Below, piece after piece: positions 1 to 6,802 of a stretch of DNA of 9,824 nucleotides. The notes beneath the pieces were generated by a model. That model made no database searches, was not told the origin of the DNA, and was given only the letters and a program-made list of their open reading frames with translations. The DNA comes from CAYSXY01 sp964435165 (GTDB lineage Bacteria; Pseudomonadota; Alphaproteobacteria; Rickettsiales; RI-342): assembly GCA_964435165.1 (NCBI GenBank), contig CAYSXY010000065.1:1-9824 (forward strand). The letters run 5' to 3'. Position 1 is the first letter of the stretch. Each line of letters starts with the position of its first letter. The position numbers were made by a program, and so were the translations under genes.

Positions 1-288
1 TAAGAAAAATAGTTGATCTAAACATAGTGAGAAGCTTTCAATACAGTCCCGAACTAGATAGCGTTGCAGGGAGTATTTAAAGCCTTCCAAAAGGTTGTGT
101 TTACTTTCCTCATTAGGTGTTTTCATTCCATACTTTAAAAATGAAGTATTTGAGATTTCCCATTTTTCTGGAAGTAATTCTGGAGTGACGGATTCGGCGA
201 TACATGAAAAATATTTAACCCGATTAAAGCTTTGTTCAAAATGTTTGAAACAATCTTCTACACGAAATTCTACTTTTTGGTTTTCCAT
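1..288 (-). CDS. N-terminal part of an unrecognised AT-rich protein, cut by the window edge
   Basis: An open frame of 96 codons begins with ATG at 288-286 and reads to base 1 without a stop, so only the N-terminus is present. A chance frame this long is unlikely at this base composition: I counted 96 G+C in 288 bases, or 33%, well below the neighbouring genes. The protein begins MENQKVEFRVEDCFKHF and has no signal peptide or membrane segment. It is rich in Phe, Glu, Lys and Cys, has a LLPEKWEIS stretch near residues 38-46, and has amphipathic, probably helical sequence near residues 65-96 (for example YLVRDCIESF). I recognise no domain. The start lies 6 nt after the phoX stop codon, with no clear Shine-Dalgarno sequence. 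It may therefore be translated from a phoX read-through transcript or from a promoter inside phoX. Low GC beside a GC-rich gene suggests acquisition by transfer, but this is inference. Confidence 0.62.
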   Translation of the reverse strand, partial: MENQKVEFRVEDCFKHFEQSFNRVKYFSCIAESVTPELLPEKWEISNTSFLKYGMKTPNEESKHNLLEGFKYSLQRYLVRDCIESFSLCLDQLFFL

Positions 289-294
289 TGGTTT

Positions 295-2148
295 TTACAA
301 TTTTAGTGTAACAGCCACCACACTGGGCCGTGGAGGCAGATTGTGGTCAAAATCCGGCCAGCGGGTGGAAGGGGTGGCGGCGGAATAACCTTTCTCATCT
401 CCCGGATGTTGGATAGAGGCGAAGAGGGTGCTGCCATCCGGTGTGAAGCAGGGGCCGCAGATTTCTGCCCCGCGCGGGGCGCTGAAAAAGTGGCGTGGCT
501 GGCCGCGCGATGCTCCCTCCGTGGCGCAGGCAAACAGGCTATCGGCGACATTGCGCGATTTCTGCTGACCATCCGTCGCGATCCACATGGTGCCGTCTGG
601 CGCAAAGGCAATATTGTCAGGGCAGGAGAGCCAGCCATGTTCAGACGGTGTGACGGGATATTGCGCTCCATCGAGCAATGAGGAGGGGTCGCCTGCCAAC
701 AGAAAGATATCCCATTGGAACTGATCAGCGGCGTGATTGGGCTGGCCATCAAGATCAGGGGGTGTAAATTCGATAATATGGCCATGCCGGTTGATGGGGC
801 GAGGGTTAGCAGGATTCGTGTTCAATCGCTTGAGATTGTTGGTCATCACAGCATAGACCTTGCCGGTTACCGGGTTTGTTTCAATATCTTCCGGACGATC
901 CATCGGCGTTGCGCCCATCAACGCGGCGGCGTGGCGTGTATCAATCAGTAGATCGGCCTGGGAATGGAAGCCGTTTTGTTCGGTCAGTGGGCCATGGCCA
1001 TAGAGCACTGGCAGCCAGGTGAGGTTGCCATCTTCGTCCAATCTGGCGGCATAGAGTGTGCCATGATCGAGCAGGGTGCGGTTATGGGTCGGGTCGTCCG
1101 GGCGATAGGAATCGCGGCTGACAAAGCGGTAGATATGCTGAAATACTTCATCATCACCGGAATAGATGACGACGCGTCCATCCGGGGCGAGGGCGCAGGT
1201 GGCGCCTTCATGTTTGAAGCGCCCAAGTGCGGTGCGTTTGACTGGCTGGGAGGTTGGGTCGTAGGGATCAGTTTCCACCACCCAGCCAAAGCGGTTAGGC
1301 TCATGCGGCTGTTTGCTGACATCAAACCGTTCCTCCAGCTCCGCCCAGCCATAGCGGTTGCTACCGACGCCCATGCGGGTGTGATTGTCTGCTTCTGTGC
1401 CGCTTGGCGTACCGCCAAAATAATCGTCGATATTTTCTTCGCAGATTAACACGGTGCCCCAGGGGGTGACACCTCCGGCGCAATTATTGAGGGTGCCGAT
1501 GACAGACGTGCCGGTGGGATCAAGAGCCGTTTTCAGGCGGCTATGACCAGCAGCAGGCCCGGAGAGTTGAAATCGAGTGCTACCGGCCGTGAAGCGTCGG
1601 TTATACGGCCCTTGCACGACATGCCATTGGCCGTTCGCTTGCTGTTTGATTTCTACAATGGAGTGTCCATGCGCGGCCTGTTCAATTTGCATTTCCACCG
1701 CTGTTTTGTGGCGACTGCGCTTAGGGAACATATGGCGAGCATGCGTGTACTCATGATTGACGCATAGCAGCCCGTGATCAGATTGCTTTGAGCCAGCCAG
1801 CAGCGGCATGAAGGCAATAAAATCATTGTTAAATCCGAATTGGCGGGATTGTGCCTCCGGGTGTTGGGCGTGAGGATCGAATGGCGGTGCATCCGGCAGT
1901 ACTGCATCGCCCCATCGCAATAATGTCTGAACATGAAAACCCTGCGCGACATGGTGTGTTTTATCCAGAAAATGAGGTATTTCAGTAAAGGCAGCAAAGA
2001 GGCGTTTTGGGTCATCCTCTGCAGTCATCCGTACTGCTGCTTTTAGTGCAGACGGTAATGTTGCTGAGGCTGCGATGGCTGCGCCAGTGCTTATGAAATG
2101 CCGCCGGGAGAGGCGACGTGATAGCAGGGTGTGGTAAGGAGTGGTCAT
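295..2148 (-). CDS. phoX: PhoX-type alkaline phosphatase (DUF839), Tat-exported
   Basis: This is probably a periplasmic or secreted phosphatase that releases inorganic phosphate from organic phosphate esters. Known PhoX enzymes use an iron-calcium centre rather than zinc. The 617-residue length is normal for the family. A twin-arginine signal is clear: S14-R-R-H-F-I19, a hydrophobic Ala-rich stretch, and a likely cleavage site near A37/A38, which implies export of a folded, metal-loaded protein. Family motifs follow in order: NHEYTH at 131-136, PYNRRF at 181-186, GTLNNCAGG at 218-226 with the conserved metal-site cysteine C223, LICEENIDDYF at 234-244, GRFKHEGA at 309-316, SGDDE at 330-334, MDRPEDIETNP at 416-426 (R418 and E420 fit the conserved Arg-x-Glu of the active site), CPDNIAFAPDGTMWIATDG from 509, and a C-terminal RPSVVAV. 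The ATG at 2148 is the start that supplies the complete Tat signal, although no strong Shine-Dalgarno sequence precedes it. No PhoB box was found upstream. Substrate range cannot be read from sequence, and some DUF839 proteins have no known activity. Confidence 0.93.
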   Translation of the reverse strand: MTTPYHTLLSRRLSRRHFISTGAAIAASATLPSALKAAVRMTAEDDPKRLFAAFTEIPHFLDKTHHVAQGFHVQTLLRWGDAVLPDAPPFDPHAQHPEAQSRQFGFNNDFIAFMPLLAGSKQSDHGLLCVNHEYTHARHMFPKRSRHKTAVEMQIEQAAHGHSIVEIKQQANGQWHVVQGPYNRRFTAGSTRFQLSGPAAGHSRLKTALDPTGTSVIGTLNNCAGGVTPWGTVLICEENIDDYFGGTPSGTEADNHTRMGVGSNRYGWAELEERFDVSKQPHEPNRFGWVVETDPYDPTSQPVKRTALGRFKHEGATCALAPDGRVVIYSGDDEVFQHIYRFVSRDSYRPDDPTHNRTLLDHGTLYAARLDEDGNLTWLPVLYGHGPLTEQNGFHSQADLLIDTRHAAALMGATPMDRPEDIETNPVTGKVYAVMTNNLKRLNTNPANPRPINRHGHIIEFTPPDLDGQPNHAADQFQWDIFLLAGDPSSLLDGAQYPVTPSEHGWLSCPDNIAFAPDGTMWIATDGQQKSRNVADSLFACATEGASRGQPRHFFSAPRGAEICGPCFTPDGSTLFASIQHPGDEKGYSAATPSTRWPDFDHNLPPRPSVVAVTLKL

Positions 2149-2177
2149 CTGAGGTCGTATGTATGAGTGTCGTTTTG

Positions 2178-2215
2178 TTATCTATACACCTATCCATACA
2201 CAATGCCGTTGCATT
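2178..2215. promoter_or_regulatory. Tandem 12-bp repeat and dyad in the divergent phoX / TAXI control region
   Basis: The 153-bp gap between two divergent start codons must hold both promoters. Within it, ttatctatacac (2178-2189) is followed directly by ctatccatacac (2190-2201), matching at 10 of 12 positions. Next comes a short dyad, AATGC-CGTT-GCATT (2202-2215 plus flanks). Head-to-tail repeats of about one helical turn are typical of response-regulator sites such as the PhoB box, but the sequence does not match the CTGTCAT PhoB consensus. The possible plus-strand -35 (TTGCAT, 2209-2214) and -10 (TATGGT, 2231-2236) elements are weak. The assignment as an operator is inference from repeat structure and position. 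Confidence 0.35.
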
Positions 2216-2301
2216 TCGCATCTCGATGATTATGGTGGCCAACGCATGGATCGGGTGGTAAAACTGCCCGCAGAGAAATTAGAGATAGGAGAAGCGTTGC
2301 T

Positions 2302-3366
2302 ATGACGCATCTGCATAAGACATTTATCGCTGCAAGCCTTGTATTTGGCATGTTTGCCCTGGTGCTTGGCGTGGCGCCTACCTCAGCGTCGGCAGCTTCA
2401 AAGCATATCACGATCGGAACGGGCGGGATTACCGGTGTGTATTTCCCAACAGGGGGCGCTATTTGTCGTCTCGTCAACCGCGGTAAGAAAGACCATGGTA
2501 TTCGCTGCATGGTCGAGTCAACAGGTGGTTCTGTCTATAACATCAACGCGATTCGCCGTGGTGACCTGGATTTGGGCGTCGCGCAATCAGACTGGCAGTA
2601 TCATGCCGTAAAAGGGACCTCCGGTTTTGCCGAGCTTGGCCCGTTTGAAGATTTGCGTTCAGTTTTTTCACTCCATAGTGAGCCGTTTACCGTCGTGGCG
2701 CGTAAGGATACCGGTATTGAGAGCTTTGATGATTTGAAAGACAAGCGTGTGAATATTGGTAACCCGGGTTCGGGTTCACGCGCGACGATGGAAGTGGTGA
2801 TGGATGCGAAGGGCTGGACGACTGACGTGTTCAAGCTGGCTTCCGAGCTCAAAGCATCGGAGCAGGGGCAGGCTCTGTGCGATAACAAGATCGATGCGTT
2901 TGTTCATGCGACCGGTCATCCCAATGGCCTGCTGCAGGAAGTTACAACGTCGTGCGAGACGGTGCTGGTGAATGTCACCGGGCCGGAAATTGATGCACTG
3001 GTGAATGATAACCCCTTCTACAGCTATGCGACGATTCCCGGTGGAATGTATAACGGCAATCCGGATGATGTGACCTCGTTTGGTGTGAAGGCTACGTTTG
3101 TTTCGTCTTCCGAGGTGGATGAGGAATTGATTTACGAGGTGGTGAGTGCTGTGTTCGATAATTTTGATGATTTCAAAACACTGCATCCCGTCTTTTCCAC
3201 CTTAGACCCGGAAGCGATGACGACTGAGGCGCTGACTGCTCCGATGCATGAGGGCGCAATGCGCTATTTCGTTGAGAAAGGCATTATGACGGAATCTTCG
3301 GATGAAGATGACTCCGATGATATGGAAGATGAATCTGAGGAGGAATCCTCAGAAGCTGATGAATAA
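2302..3366 (+). CDS. TAXI-family TRAP transporter substrate-binding protein with acidic C-terminal tail
   Basis: This is the periplasmic solute receptor of a TRAP-TAXI secondary transporter. It captures the substrate and delivers it to the fused permease encoded next. The 354-residue protein has a signal peptide with a hydrophobic core at about residues 9-23 and likely cleavage after SASA or SASAA (near 31-32). The TAXI hallmark ITIGTGGITGVYFPTGGAICR follows at about 36-56, then STGGSVYNINAIRRGDLDLGVAQSD from 73, FDDLKDKRVNIGNPGSGSR (142-160), and a C-terminal domain ending EGAMRYFVEKGIM. A good ribosome site, AGGAG at 2287-2291, lies 10 nt before the ATG. Residues 331-354 are odd: 16 of 24 are Asp/Glu and 6 are Ser, forming a tail beyond the family fold. 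Well-studied TAXI proteins bind glutamate-like or other carboxylates, but the ligand here is unknown. The gene heads an operon and is separated from the permease gene by a terminator. Confidence 0.93.
   Translation: MTHLHKTFIAASLVFGMFALVLGVAPTSASAASKHITIGTGGITGVYFPTGGAICRLVNRGKKDHGIRCMVESTGGSVYNINAIRRGDLDLGVAQSDWQYHAVKGTSGFAELGPFEDLRSVFSLHSEPFTVVARKDTGIESFDDLKDKRVNIGNPGSGSRATMEVVMDAKGWTTDVFKLASELKASEQGQALCDNKIDAFVHATGHPNGLLQEVTTSCETVLVNVTGPEIDALVNDNPFYSYATIPGGMYNGNPDDVTSFGVKATFVSSSEVDEELIYEVVSAVFDNFDDFKTLHPVFSTLDPEAMTTEALTAPMHEGAMRYFVEKGIMTESSDEDDSDDMEDESEEESSEADE
3334..3353 (+). other. GNRA-type hairpin in the 3' end of the binding-protein mRNA
   Basis: Within the acidic-tail codons, tCTGAGGA and TCCTCAGa form a perfect 8-bp stem around the loop GGAA (3342-3345), which fits the stable GNRA tetraloop class. 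It lies just before the stop codon and about 50 nt upstream of the terminator hairpin. It could help protect the 3' end of the binding-protein transcript from exonucleases. The structure is read directly from the sequence. The role is inference, and codon constraints of the tail could produce it by chance. Confidence 0.4.
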
Positions 3367-3402
3367 ATCATGATATGTTTATGGCTATGATACCATAGAT
3401 TG

Positions 3403-3430
3403 GGGCGGCAGCGTTGAGGCCGCCCTTTTC
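3403..3430 (+). terminator. Intrinsic terminator between the binding-protein and permease genes
   Basis: GGGCGGC (3403-3409) pairs perfectly with GCCGCCC (3419-3425) around a 9-nt loop and is followed at once by TTTTC and then more T-rich sequence. This is a standard rho-independent signal. It begins 37 nt after the binding-protein stop and 69 nt before the permease start, inside what must be a shared transport operon. Partial read-through would give more receptor than permease, a ratio known for many binding-protein-dependent systems. Alternatively, the permease may have its own promoter, although none is evident in the remaining gap. Confidence 0.8.
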
Positions 3431-3443
3431 TCTGTTTTGACCT

Positions 3444-3463
3444 CCGGGATGATCCGGGTTTTT
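3444..3463 (+). terminator. Possible weak second terminator-like hairpin
   Basis: The bases ccgg and ccgg (with one extra g-t pair) can form a short stem of 4-5 bp around ATGA at 3444-3457, followed by GTTTTT. The stem is short, so on its own this would be a poor terminator. It ends 8 nt before the permease ATG at 3472, so it could also affect ribosome access. Low confidence. Confidence 0.22.
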
Positions 3464-3471
3464 CCTTCATA

Positions 3472-6336
3472 ATGATAGCGGGTGAGATGGCACAGGATAG
3501 TAATGTGAATCAACAAACAGCGCAGGATATGGTGGTTGAGGCGGATACCGGAGCCCGCCGCCCCGATAGTATGCTGGCGCGTCATATCATTTTATATGTG
3601 GCATTGGCATGGTCTCTCTTTCAGCTGTGGATTGCGGCGCCGCTGCAATATGAGCTCGGTATTTTTATCTTCAACAGCACAGAGACGCGCTCTCTTCACC
3701 TTGGTTTTGCGGTGTTTCTGGCTTTTCTTGCCTATCCAGGGCGTAGACCTGAATCGACCGATCAAACGCTACTAGAATGGTTGAAATCAGGCAATTTCAG
3801 CCCGATCCATCGCGATGCACTCATCTTGTTCTTGTCGGCTTGCTATGTAATCTACGTGTCATTGCATCTGGACGGTATTGTCAGTTTTCTGACCTTGCAG
3901 GAAGGGCGGACGGATCTGGCTTTTGCCGTGGGGATGACGCCGTTGCTGATAGTGCTCTCCTGGATGGGCTTTCCACAGCAGAAACGCACCAACCGGCATT
4001 ACATTCCCGTCACGGACTGGCTGTTGGCGCTTATCGCTGCTTTTTGTGCCGCCTACCTGTTTTTATTTTATCGTGAATTATCGACACGTCCCGGTTTGCC
4101 GACCAGTGAAGATATTGCCGTAGCGGCGATGGGGATTATTTTTCTGCTGGAGGCTACGCGTCGCGCACTCGGCCCGCCGCTGATGATCGTGGCGACCGTG
4201 TTCCTTTTTTATACTTTTGCCGGCGCCTGGGAATATATGCCGGAGTTGATTTCTCACAAAGGGCAATCCATGGCCAAGGTGGCGTCGCACCAGTGGCTGA
4301 CGACCGAGGGTGTCTATGGTATTGCGCTTGGTGTTTCGACCAGTTTCGTATTTCTGTTTGTGTTGTTCGGAGCTTTGCTCGACAAGGCGGGGGCCGGTAA
4401 CTATTTCATCAAATTAGCCTTTTCCATGCTGGGGCATTTACGTGGCGGCCCGGCTAAAGCAGCCGTGTTGTCGTCCGGTATGACCGGGTTGATTTCCGGA
4501 TCCTCGATCGCCAACGTAGTGACGACCGGAACCTTTACGATTCCGCTGATGAAGCGTGTCGGGTTCTCGCGCGAGAAAGCGGGTGCTGTGGAAGTCGCCT
4601 CTTCCGTGAATGGACAGATTATGCCGCCGGTGATGGGGGCAGCGGCCTTCATGATGGTCGAATATGTTGGTATTCCCTACATTGAGGTGATTCGCCATGC
4701 CTTCCTGCCGGCGCTGATTTCGTATATTGCATTGCTTTACATGGTGCATCTCGAAGCTGTGAAGGCGAATATGAGCACACTGCCCAAGCCCACACAATCC
4801 CCACTGAAATGGCGGCTGATCATCTGGGGTATTATTATCACCAGCCTGATTATTGTGATGGGGACGACCTATTACTTACTTGAAGCACTGAAAACCATGC
4901 TGGGTAGTGCTACCATTTATGCCGTGATTGTATTGATCAGTGCTGCCTATCTGGGTTTGCTGGCTTTCAAAGCACGTTATCCTGATTTGGCGCCGGATGA
5001 CCCGGATGCAGAGGTGGTCAGCCTACCGGAGACCGGGCCAACCGTCAAAACCGGTTTGCATTACCTGCTGCCCATTGTCGTGCTGGTCTGGTGTTTGATG
5101 GTTGAGCGGCTGTCTCCGGGGCTGTCCGCATTCTGGGCCGTGGTGCTGATGATGGTGATTCTTGTGACGCAGCGCCCCATCGTGGCGATTTTTCGCAAGG
5201 CGACCAATGTCGGTTATGAGCTGAAGGCCGGTCTGTGTGATTTGCATAATGGCCTGATTACCGGTGCCCGTAATATGATTGGGATTGGTGTGGCCACGGC
5301 GGCGGCCGGTATTATTGTTGGTACCGTCTCGCTCACCGGGATCGGCCAGGTGATGACCGAAGTAGTGGAAGTGATTTCCGGTGGTTCCTTCCTGTTGGTG
5401 CTGATTTTCACTGCCGTGATTTGTTTGATTCTGGGAATGGGCTTGCCAACAACGGCGAATTATATTGTCGTTGCCAGTATAATGACGCCGGTCATCGTGG
5501 AGCTTGGGGCGCAAAATGGCCTCATCATTCCGCTCATTGCCGTTCACCTGTTTGTGTTTTATTTTGGTATCATGGCGGATGTAACGCCGCCGGTTGGCCT
5601 GGCATCATTTGCGGCGGCTGCTGTCTCCGGCGGGGATCCGATTCGTACCGGTGTGCAGGCGTTTCTCTATAGTAGCCGTACGGTGATTCTGCCCTTTATT
5701 TTCATTTATAATCATCAATTGCTGTTGATTGATGTGGAAAGCTTCTGGCATGAGTTGATGGTGTTTATCGTGGCGACGATTGCGATACTGGTCTTTTCCG
5801 CCGGGATGCAGGGGTACTTTTTTGCCCGTAACCGCCTGTATGAAACAGCAATTTTATTTTTAGCGGCTTTCAGCCTACTACGCCCGGGCTTTTGGGTTGA
5901 TATGGTGGTGCCGCCCTATGAATCGGTGGATCCAGTGAAGCTTGAAGAAGCAGCGCACGCCACGCCGGTGGATGGAACGTTGCGACTGAAAGTGAGTGGT
6001 GAGGATTTGTTTGGCGAGCCGATGGAGTTCTTCGCCTTACTTTCATTGCAGGAAGGTGAAAGTGGCGCCGAGCGACTGGAAAAAGCCGGATTGTTTATCC
6101 GTCAGGAAGAGGGCAGGGTGATTGTCGATGATCTTGCCTTTAACAGTCAGGCCGAAGATGTTGGGCTGGATTTTGAGAATGAAATTATCGGCGTAGAAGT
6201 GCAAGCAGTGCAGCCGGCGAAAGAATTGGTGTATATTCCGGTATTGCTCATGCTTGGAATGTTGATTATCTGGCAGCGTAATCGAGGTGGACAGGCATCA
6301 CCGCGTGCTTCGTCTGTTGCTGGAAGTGCCGCTTAA
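3472..6336 (+). CDS. TRAP transporter fused permease (4TM/12TM, DctQM type) with C-terminal DUF3394 domain
   Basis: This is the inner-membrane permease of the TRAP-TAXI system. It imports the solute handed over by the binding protein, driven by an ion gradient (sodium in characterised TRAP systems). The 954 residues are usual for fused TAXI permeases that join the small DctQ-like and large DctM-like parts. After a polar N-terminus of about 35 residues, membrane segments start near 38-55. The DctM-like core shows TGLISGSSIANVVTTG (about 338-353), a GQIMPPVMGAAAFM loop (about 381-394), LGMGLPTTANYIV (about 654-666) and ADVTPPVGLASFAAAA (about 702-717). From about residue 756 a DUF3394-like tail domain carries a soluble part and a last membrane helix near 917-936 (VYIPVLLMLGMLIIW). 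ATG 3472 is used here. ATG 3487 (residue 6) is equally possible, as neither has a well-spaced Shine-Dalgarno sequence. Low translation initiation and the upstream terminator both point to low permease expression. Confidence 0.93.
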   Translation: MIAGEMAQDSNVNQQTAQDMVVEADTGARRPDSMLARHIILYVALAWSLFQLWIAAPLQYELGIFIFNSTETRSLHLGFAVFLAFLAYPGRRPESTDQTLLEWLKSGNFSPIHRDALILFLSACYVIYVSLHLDGIVSFLTLQEGRTDLAFAVGMTPLLIVLSWMGFPQQKRTNRHYIPVTDWLLALIAAFCAAYLFLFYRELSTRPGLPTSEDIAVAAMGIIFLLEATRRALGPPLMIVATVFLFYTFAGAWEYMPELISHKGQSMAKVASHQWLTTEGVYGIALGVSTSFVFLFVLFGALLDKAGAGNYFIKLAFSMLGHLRGGPAKAAVLSSGMTGLISGSSIANVVTTGTFTIPLMKRVGFSREKAGAVEVASSVNGQIMPPVMGAAAFMMVEYVGIPYIEVIRHAFLPALISYIALLYMVHLEAVKANMSTLPKPTQSPLKWRLIIWGIIITSLIIVMGTTYYLLEALKTMLGSATIYAVIVLISAAYLGLLAFKARYPDLAPDDPDAEVVSLPETGPTVKTGLHYLLPIVVLVWCLMVERLSPGLSAFWAVVLMMVILVTQRPIVAIFRKATNVGYELKAGLCDLHNGLITGARNMIGIGVATAAAGIIVGTVSLTGIGQVMTEVVEVISGGSFLLVLIFTAVICLILGMGLPTTANYIVVASIMTPVIVELGAQNGLIIPLIAVHLFVFYFGIMADVTPPVGLASFAAAAVSGGDPIRTGVQAFLYSSRTVILPFIFIYNHQLLLIDVESFWHELMVFIVATIAILVFSAGMQGYFFARNRLYETAILFLAAFSLLRPGFWVDMVVPPYESVDPVKLEEAAHATPVDGTLRLKVSGEDLFGEPMEFFALLSLQEGESGAERLEKAGLFIRQEEGRVIVDDLAFNSQAEDVGLDFENEIIGVEVQAVQPAKELVYIPVLLMLGMLIIWQRNRGGQASPRASSVAGSAA

Positions 6337-6343
6337 ACCTCAT

Positions 6344-6348
6344 AAGGA
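6344..6348 (+). promoter_or_regulatory. Ribosome binding site that decides the Usp start
   Basis: AAGGA lies 8 nt before ATG 6357, an ideal distance. It overlaps the upstream in-frame ATG at 6348 and so cannot serve it. This favours the downstream start, which also gives the family-typical N-terminus MYKDILFPVD. Confidence 0.7.
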
Positions 6349-6356
6349 TGAATGCT

Positions 6357-6782
6357 ATGTATAAGGATATTTTGTTTCCGGTGGATGTGGCCGATAAAGG
6401 GTCCTGGTCCCTCGTTTTGCCCAGAGCGCTGGAATTGGTGCGGGCGTTCGGTGCACAATTGCATGTGATGACGGTTGTTCCTGATTTTGGCATGAGTATC
6501 GTCTCTCAGTATTTTTCTGACAATGCGGAAGAGAAAATGCTGGAAGATGCGAATAAGGCGATTCATGTTTTTGTAAAAGATCATCTGCCGGATGATATTT
6601 CCGTGCAGCATATTGTCGCGCAAGGCACGGTCTATAAAGCGATTATTGATACGGCCCGTAAAACCAAATGCGATTTAATTGTGATGGCAGCTCACCGGCC
6701 TGAATTGCAAACATATCTGCTTGGGCCGAATGCGGCAAAGGTGGTGCGACATTCGGAAATCTCGGTCCTAGTGGTGCGTTGA
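6357..6782 (+). CDS. UspA-family universal stress protein, TeaD-like partner of the TRAP transporter
   Basis: This is a small cytoplasmic nucleotide-binding protein of the UspA fold. From ATG 6357 it has 141 residues, the normal size for a single Usp domain. Visible features are the first beta strand and nucleotide loop DILFPVDVAD (4-13), a second strand LHVMTVVPDFG (35-45), CDLIVMAAHRP (105-115) and a C-terminal LLGPNAAKVVRHSEISVLVVR (121-141). The latter fits the ATP-binding G-x2-G-x9-G(S/T)-type region in position, though GPNA replaces the common GS(S/T)A. In Halomonas elongata the ectoine TRAP operon encodes TeaD, an ATP-binding Usp that modulates uptake, and this gene has the same place after a TRAP permease. 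A role in controlling transport is therefore a reasonable inference. The gene starts 20 nt after the permease stop, so the two are probably cotranscribed. I see no terminator in the 20 bp before the convergent neighbour. Confidence 0.9.
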   Translation: MYKDILFPVDVADKGSWSLVLPRALELVRAFGAQLHVMTVVPDFGMSIVSQYFSDNAEEKMLEDANKAIHVFVKDHLPDDISVQHIVAQGTVYKAIIDTARKTKCDLIVMAAHRPELQTYLLGPNAAKVVRHSEISVLVVR

Positions 6783-6802
6783 GGGGAGAAGGATCTAAGA
6801 GG

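Noticed and set aside
95..388. Plus-strand frame across the phoX 3' end and the AT-rich gene
   Set aside because: It runs across two convincing minus-strand frames of very different composition, has no Shine-Dalgarno sequence and resembles nothing known.
964..1449. 161-codon plus-strand frame opposite phoX
   Set aside because: It lies wholly inside phoX, whose family motifs are intact on the other strand. Long antisense frames are expected in GC-rich genes.
2149..2301. PhoB box upstream of phoX
   Set aside because: I looked for CTGTCAT-like direct repeats with 11-bp spacing on both strands and found none. The tandem repeat present has a different sequence and period.
5023..5547. 174-codon minus-strand frame opposite the permease
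   Set aside because: Its product is a low-complexity His/Asn/Gln-rich sequence typical of an antisense shadow of a membrane-protein gene.
6348..6356. Upstream ATG as start of the Usp gene
   Set aside because: The only Shine-Dalgarno sequence, at 6344-6348, overlaps this ATG, and the extra residues MNA are not typical. ATG 6357 has ideal spacing and a family-typical N-terminus.
6783..6802. Terminator between the convergent Usp and receiver-protein genes
   Set aside because: The 20 bp gap has no inverted repeat followed by a T-run in either direction.
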